From positions 28,512-92,511 of the forward strand of contig DIUC01000023.1 of assembly GCA_002435785.1 (NCBI GenBank): a DNA stretch of 64,000 nucleotides, given 5' to 3'. Position 1 is the stretch's first letter. The number at the start of each line of letters is the position of its first letter. The notes under the pieces were generated by a model. It was not told the DNA's origin. It was given only the letters and a program-made list of their open reading frames with translations, and did not search any database. This DNA comes from Saprospiraceae bacterium UBA6168 (GTDB lineage Bacteria; Bacteroidota; Bacteroidia; Chitinophagales; Saprospiraceae). Both the position numbers and the translations under genes were made by a program. Shown piece after piece: positions 60,064 to 64,000 of this stretch.

Positions 60064-60280
60064 TGGATATACGATTTTGTTAAAAGCGGACATAATTACT
60101 GTATGCACAACAGTTTTGCGTGAAAAACTGGAGGGTGGGGGAGCGCCTTTTTGATTAAATTCAGTTTTCACGCTGCTGCGACTTGGGGCAAAATTAGCTT
60201 GATTTTAGCCAACAACGATTAGAAAATGCTTGTTTTTGATAATTTTTTGTGAAACAAACACGATAAATGGCTGGGTTTGC

Positions 60281-60310
60281 TTTGTGAAACAGACATCCTG
60301 CCTATTTTTG
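60281..60310 (+). promoter_or_regulatory. Bacteroidota promoter TTTG-N18-TATTTTTG
   Basis: TTTG (60281-60284) and TATTTTTG (60303-60310) are 18 nt apart, a close match to the TTTG-N(17-20)-TAnnTTTG primary-sigma consensus. Transcription would start near 60316-60318, which favours the ATG at 60354 over that at 60318. Confidence 0.7.
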
Positions 60311-60353
60311 CAGCGATATGGTTCACGTAATTGATAACAAATTTAAATCTGCC

Positions 60354-61931
60354 ATGATACGATTATTGTTCGTTTGCGCTTCCTTGCTGCTTTTTTTGCC
60401 AATGGAGGCCTTGTTTGCACAAAAAGCCTCCGTGCAGTTAAGTCCAGAGTTCAAACTGCCCAAACGGAAGATTTTCAAAGGGCATTTATACTCCGACGCA
60501 TCCAGCCATTATGTTTATTTCAATGAATATGGCTCAGGGAAGCAGGCCACGGTCATCCTTGAAAAATTTGATTCAAAGTTCGGGCTTGTTTATAGCAAGG
60601 AATTCAAATCGAGCAAGGAAAATACGACTACTTTAGGTATTAAATATTTAAAGGGCGGTTTGGCATGGCTTGTATCGGAACGGAGTAAAAAAGATGATTA
60701 CCTGAAATATCACCTTGCGCCTATATCATTTGATGGGAAAATGGGAAAGGCCTCACAAATAGCCAATTTCCCCTACGAAGGCAGAAGGGACGAGCCTGAT
60801 GCCGAATGGATAACTTCTGCCGATACCAGCAAGGTGTTGTTCACCGCCGTATCCGACAAAAACCGGGACGAAGATAAACTGGAAATATACCTGAGCGTGG
60901 TGGACAATAACTTTCAGACCCTTTGGGACAGGAAAGTCAAATTGGACAAGACGGAGGAGCAGGTGGAAGTAAAAGAATGGGTATTAACTGCCGACGGCGA
61001 CGTGTTTATGTTGGCCAAAATATATGATAGCGATAAGGCGAAAGAAAGCAAGAAGGGCAAAAAAGGAAAAGCCGCCGGATATCACATGGAAATATACCAT
61101 TTTTCCAAGGCTAAACCGGAGCCTGCCCAATATGCCCTGAAATTGGGCGAATCATTCATCAAAGGCTCCACGATTGCCACTAATCAGGTCGGCGAACTGG
61201 TAGCTATCGGCTTTTTTGCCAATACCCTCAAAGGCTCTACGTCCGGCATTTTCTATATGCGGATGTCCCCGACGGATGGTAGCGTGCTGGCAGTAAAAAA
61301 GCATGGTTTTTCGTCGAAGGAAATAGAAATATTGGGAGAAGATAATACCTCAAAGGATAACGAAGGCGAAGACGGCATAGACGCAAGCTTTAAATTCAAG
61401 GACATTTTGTTTAGGGCCGACGGCAGTACGCTCGTGACGGCTGAAGAGAACTTCGTGGAAACAAGGACATACTATAATGCATCTTCCAAAACATGGGATA
61501 CGAGGTATGTGTATTATAGCAAGGATATTATAGCCTTTAATATTGGTAAAACCGGAGAAATCAACAATACCACCCTAATACCCAAACGCCAGAAATTTTC
61601 GACGCCTACGTTTGAGTATTTTACCACATTGGTAAATAAGGACGATGTTTATTTCTTCTACAATGATGATGCGGACAATCTGAAAAAGCCCATTGGTTCA
61701 AAACCAAAATACATCAGCAGTTTCAAGGATTGTACTGCCGTGATGACAAAGCTGGATTCCGAAGGCAAGTTGGACCGGAAGAAAATATTGGATTCAAGTG
61801 ATGCGGAGGCCCTTTTTGTGCCATCCAATAGTCGGCAGTTCAGTGAAAATCAACTGTTTTTTGTCTGTATGAAATTCAGGTTGTTGGCCGCATCCGACTT
61901 TAGGATGGGCGTAGTTTCGTTAATTGACTAA
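60354..61931 (+). CDS. Large exported protein of unknown function
   Basis: 525 residues from the ATG at 60354 (signal peptide MIRLLFVCASLLLFLPMEALFAQ). An ATG at 60318 is in frame but lies at the predicted transcription start. The body has repeated beta-strand patterns like a propeller (YVYFNEYGSGKQATVILEKFD, LAWLVSERSKKDDYLKYHLAPI, GDVFMLAKIYDSD, LVTAEENFVETRTYYN, DVYFFYNDDADNL). A Lys-rich insertion (KAKESKKGKKGKAAG) sits at about 225-240. No catalytic motif is seen. Probably periplasmic or outer-membrane associated. Confidence 0.75.
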   Translation: MIRLLFVCASLLLFLPMEALFAQKASVQLSPEFKLPKRKIFKGHLYSDASSHYVYFNEYGSGKQATVILEKFDSKFGLVYSKEFKSSKENTTTLGIKYLKGGLAWLVSERSKKDDYLKYHLAPISFDGKMGKASQIANFPYEGRRDEPDAEWITSADTSKVLFTAVSDKNRDEDKLEIYLSVVDNNFQTLWDRKVKLDKTEEQVEVKEWVLTADGDVFMLAKIYDSDKAKESKKGKKGKAAGYHMEIYHFSKAKPEPAQYALKLGESFIKGSTIATNQVGELVAIGFFANTLKGSTSGIFYMRMSPTDGSVLAVKKHGFSSKEIEILGEDNTSKDNEGEDGIDASFKFKDILFRADGSTLVTAEENFVETRTYYNASSKTWDTRYVYYSKDIIAFNIGKTGEINNTTLIPKRQKFSTPTFEYFTTLVNKDDVYFFYNDDADNLKKPIGSKPKYISSFKDCTAVMTKLDSEGKLDRKKILDSSDAEALFVPSNSRQFSENQLFFVCMKFRLLAASDFRMGVVSLID

Positions 61932-62008
61932 ATGGATCACTTTTCCTCTTGCCACCATTTACCAGGCTTTTTTTACATTTACTTTTTTTTCACTCAACCT
62001 ATTTTCCA

Positions 62009-62467
62009 ATGAATCTTGACATGATAATGAGCCGGGACACGAGAGCCTTTGAGGTCTGGAAAGCCGAATTTGAAAAACTAACCGTTCGAGTAACAGAAAT
62101 CTTGCCGACCCTGGCCGAACGCCGGGAGGAGATTTTGAAGGAACAGGAGCGCTACCTTGAAGACGAGGCCGGTGGTTACTTTCTGACCACCGACTGGGAA
62201 ATAGACCTCGGCGTTTTTTTGGACACTGGCAACACCCCTTCTCATTACAGCGAGCTGGAGTTTTATGCCCGCATACTGTTTTATTCCCAAATCATGCAAG
62301 GGGTTATTAGAAAGAGGCTCTTGGAATTGGAGGAGCGGTTAGTTTCCGCAGCCGACTATTTTTTCTTCCATGTGAAGGACCTTGCCGAGCAGGGCAACGA
62401 GGAGGCCAAAAAAGTTTATGAAGAACTAAAAATCCTGCGCCAGGGCTTGGATAAACCCTTAGATTAA
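62009..62467 (+). CDS. Uncharacterised protein, first of tandem paralogues
   Basis: 152 residues from the ATG at 62009, chosen because the paralogue at 62716 starts at the same residue and the 29 bp around both starts are identical. The N-terminus is MNLDMIMSRDTRAFEVWKAE, followed by helical LTVRVTEILPTLAERREEILKEQERYLEDEAGGYFL, a conserved block (TDWEIDLGVFLDTGNTPSHYSELEFYARIL) and a helical C-terminus. No signal peptide or TM. Family and function not recognised. Confidence 0.75.
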   Translation: MNLDMIMSRDTRAFEVWKAEFEKLTVRVTEILPTLAERREEILKEQERYLEDEAGGYFLTTDWEIDLGVFLDTGNTPSHYSELEFYARILFYSQIMQGVIRKRLLELEERLVSAADYFFFHVKDLAEQGNEEAKKVYEELKILRQGLDKPLD

Positions 62468-62544
62468 ACTGCCTCAGTTCTTGCAAGTTGCATACTTGCA
62501 AGAACTATAGTGCCTACGTTAGTTAGGATGTTCCCCAACCAGTT

Positions 62545-62658
62545 ATTCCAACGCTTCCAAAAAATCACAGTTCCCGCAAGCATTCAGCCAAGCCGCATTT
62601 GCAGCGCTAAGAACTGTCGCTCAGCCTCCACGCCTCTCCGATTTCCAACAATCTCAAT
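62545..62658. repeat. Dispersed repeat, copy 2
   Basis: Second copy of the roughly 115-bp repeat at 59155-59270, same orientation, in the gap between the two tandem paralogues. It runs into a heptamer word tract (CAATTCT, CAATTTT, CAATTTT) at 62653-62678. Confidence 0.8.
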
Positions 62659-62679
62659 TCTCAATTTTCAATTTTAAAT

Positions 62680-62687
62680 TATCTTCG
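62680..62687 (+). promoter_or_regulatory. Candidate -7 element TATCTTCG
   Basis: TATCTTCG fits the relaxed TAnnTTyG form, 29 nt before the ATG at 62716. Confidence 0.35.
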
Positions 62688-62715
62688 CCTATATTTTCAC
62701 TCAACCTATTTTCCA

Positions 62716-63168
62716 ATGAATCTTGAAATGATTTTGAGCCGGGACACGAGAGACCAGGCGGTCGTTACTGCTGAATTAGAAAAACTCACTGTACGTTTGA
62801 AGGAAATCTTGCCAACCCTGACCGAACACCGGGAGGAGATTTTGAAGGAACAGGAGCGCTTCCTCGAAGATGAAGCCGGTGGTTACTTTCTGACCAGCGA
62901 CTGGGAAATAGACCTCGGCGTTTTTCTTGATACCGGCAAGACCCCTTCCCATTACAGCGAACTTGAGTTTTACGCCCGCATGTTGTTTTATAATCAAATC
63001 ATGTACAACGTTACCCAACAAAAGTACAAGGAAGTAGAGGACCGCCTGGTTGCCGCCGCTGACATTCAGTTCTTCCATCTAAAGGACCTTGCCGAAAAGG
63101 GCGACGAGAAAGCCAGAATAATGTACGAAGAACTCAAGAAAGTGCGCCCCGGCGGGGATAAGCCTTGA
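62716..63168 (+). CDS. Uncharacterised protein, second of tandem paralogues
   Basis: 150 residues, closely similar to the product of 62009-62467: MNLEMILSRDTRDQAVVTAE, LTVRLKEILPTLTEHREEIL, then SDWEIDLGVFLDTGKTPSHY. Divergence is concentrated in the C-terminal third (NVTQQKYKEVEDRLVAAADIQFFHLKD against GVIRKRLLELEERLVSAADYFFFHVKD), which suggests a shared core with a variable helical end. Helical, soluble, no known family. Confidence 0.75.
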   Translation: MNLEMILSRDTRDQAVVTAELEKLTVRLKEILPTLTEHREEILKEQERFLEDEAGGYFLTSDWEIDLGVFLDTGKTPSHYSELEFYARMLFYNQIMYNVTQQKYKEVEDRLVAAADIQFFHLKDLAEKGDEKARIMYEELKKVRPGGDKP

Positions 63169-63209
63169 TACTTTCTCTTCTTGGATACAATCAGCATTCA
63201 AATATTCTT

Positions 63210-63239
63210 TTTGAAGCACCCACTAAAAACCTAATTTTG
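63210..63239 (+). promoter_or_regulatory. Bacteroidota promoter TTTG-N18-TAATTTTG
   Basis: TTTG (63210-63213) and TAATTTTG (63232-63239) are 18 nt apart, the same geometry as at 60281. It would give uvrA a leader of about 100 nt. Confidence 0.7.
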
Positions 63240-63349
63240 CGGATTGTGTTTAACCAGCACCCAGGCTTGCAAGAGAAAAGGAATGAATGATGGAATGAGT
63301 AAATAACGCTCAACCCACGCCTTTTTTCAACAATAACAAAAGAGCATAA

Positions 63350-64000
63350 ATGTCCAACACCACCGACGCCACCCCAATCGTCAATCGTCAATCGTCAATT
63401 GTCAATCCACCTAACATTCGCAACACCATCTTCATCAAGGGCGCCCGTGCCAACAACCTGAAGAACATTGACCTCGACCTTCCGAAGAACAAGCTCATCG
63501 TCGTGACGGGCGTCAGCGGCAGCGGCAAGTCCAGCATCACGATGGACACGCTGTTTGCTGAAGGCCAAAGGCGCTACGTGGAGAGCCTTAGCAGCTATGC
63601 CCGGCAGTTCCTCGGTCGCATGAAAAAGCCGGATGTGGACTACATCAAGGGCATTTGTCCAGCCATTGCCATTGAGCAGAAGACCAGCACCAGCAACGCC
63701 CGCTCGACGGTGGGGACGCTCACCGAAATCTACGATTACTTGCGCCTGCTGTACGCTCGTGCAGGCCGCACATTCTCCCCCATCAGCGGCGAAGAGGTGA
63801 AGCGCCACAGCGTGACGGACGTGGTGGATTTCATCGAAAAACAACCAGCAGGAACAAGGGTGCAGCTCTTCATCCCGCTGCCCGTGAAGTATCAAGACAG
63901 GACGCTGGCGCAAGAACTCAACTTGCTTTTGCAAAAAGGCTACTCCCGTGTTTTCTGGGAGGGCGAGCTTCGCCAAATACAGGACATCATCGAATCTGAC
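63350..64000 (+). CDS. uvrA: Excinuclease ABC subunit A (5' part, cut by window end)
   Basis: 217 codons are visible; the gene runs off the window. IFIKGARANNLKNIDLDLPKN leads to Walker A GVSGSGKSS (about 55-63), then LFAEGQRRYVESLSSYARQFLGRM, GICPAIAIEQKT, STVGTLTEIYDYLRLLYARAG and the UvrB-binding region. The usual CP of the first zinc module is replaced (FSPISGEEVKRHS), as is common in Bacteroidota UvrA. The first 22 residues (TPIVNRQSSIVNPP) are encoded partly by a heptanucleotide word repeat (AATCGTC at 63376-63403). UvrA finds DNA damage with UvrB in nucleotide excision repair. Confidence 0.95.
   Translation, partial: MSNTTDATPIVNRQSSIVNPPNIRNTIFIKGARANNLKNIDLDLPKNKLIVVTGVSGSGKSSITMDTLFAEGQRRYVESLSSYARQFLGRMKKPDVDYIKGICPAIAIEQKTSTSNARSTVGTLTEIYDYLRLLYARAGRTFSPISGEEVKRHSVTDVVDFIEKQPAGTRVQLFIPLPVKYQDRTLAQELNLLLQKGYSRVFWEGELRQIQDIIESD

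Noticed and set aside
1..64000. tRNA, rRNA or insertion-sequence genes
   Set aside because: I looked through the intergenic gaps for cloverleaf-like arms, rRNA landmarks and transposase motifs and saw none; a covariance-model scan would be needed to exclude small RNAs.

Overview
The window is a 64 kb chromosomal segment of a member of the Bacteroidota, most likely from the Saprospiria (Haliscomenobacter/Lewinella-like). Evidence: type IX secretion (T9SS) C-terminal sorting domains at 22351-24399 and 56937-58982, CarboxypepD_reg/TonB receptors, OstA-like and DUF4331 proteins, almost no Shine-Dalgarno motifs, and many TAnnTTTG promoter elements, two of them with a TTTG box 18 bp upstream (60281-60310 and 63210-63239). 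The class assignment is inference. No rRNA, tRNA, CRISPR array, integrase or transposase was seen. uvrA runs off the right end.

Layout. 0.2-16 kb is mostly housekeeping: a DinB-like protein, a patatin/surface-antigen phospholipase, small envelope proteins, a lone DTG aspartic protease, an AlkD-like/CDF transporter pair, rpiB, aroE, a LuxR-type regulator, a YrdC-family protein, radA and an amino acid permease. 16-19 kb holds two atypical kinase-like genes: a CotH-like lipoprotein, and a HipA-like kinase overlapping a DUF3037 gene. 19-36 kb carries a peptide transporter, a TPR lipoprotein, two tandem DUF4331 proteins, bestrophin, a TonB receptor, an ECF sigma/RskA anti-sigma pair, rpe and an OstA-like protein. 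36-37 kb holds DUF2256, TspO/MBR-like and TIGR03643 genes plus a DUF429-like protein.

37.9-55.6 kb is the most unusual part. It holds a transmembrane adenylate cyclase, a FecR-like exported protein, three exported caspase-fold/TPR proteins, two exported HExxH metallopeptidase/TPR proteins, an ECF sigma factor and an anti-sigma-like TPR protein. Sigma, anti-sigma, peptidase and caspase form one apparent operon (49138-55574). The periplasmic TPR part of the anti-sigma-like protein resembles that of the cyclase, so one kind of sensor may feed both a sigma factor and cAMP. I read this as a candidate envelope-located proteolytic stress or conflict system. That function is inference.

55.7-63 kb is a patchier accessory stretch: an orphan gene, a 21-bp minisatellite, an AT-richer T9SS protein, a barrel protein, a large exported protein and two tandem paralogues of unknown function. 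The intergenic regions are rich in heptanucleotide word repeats, long inverted repeats and two interlocked inverted repeats.
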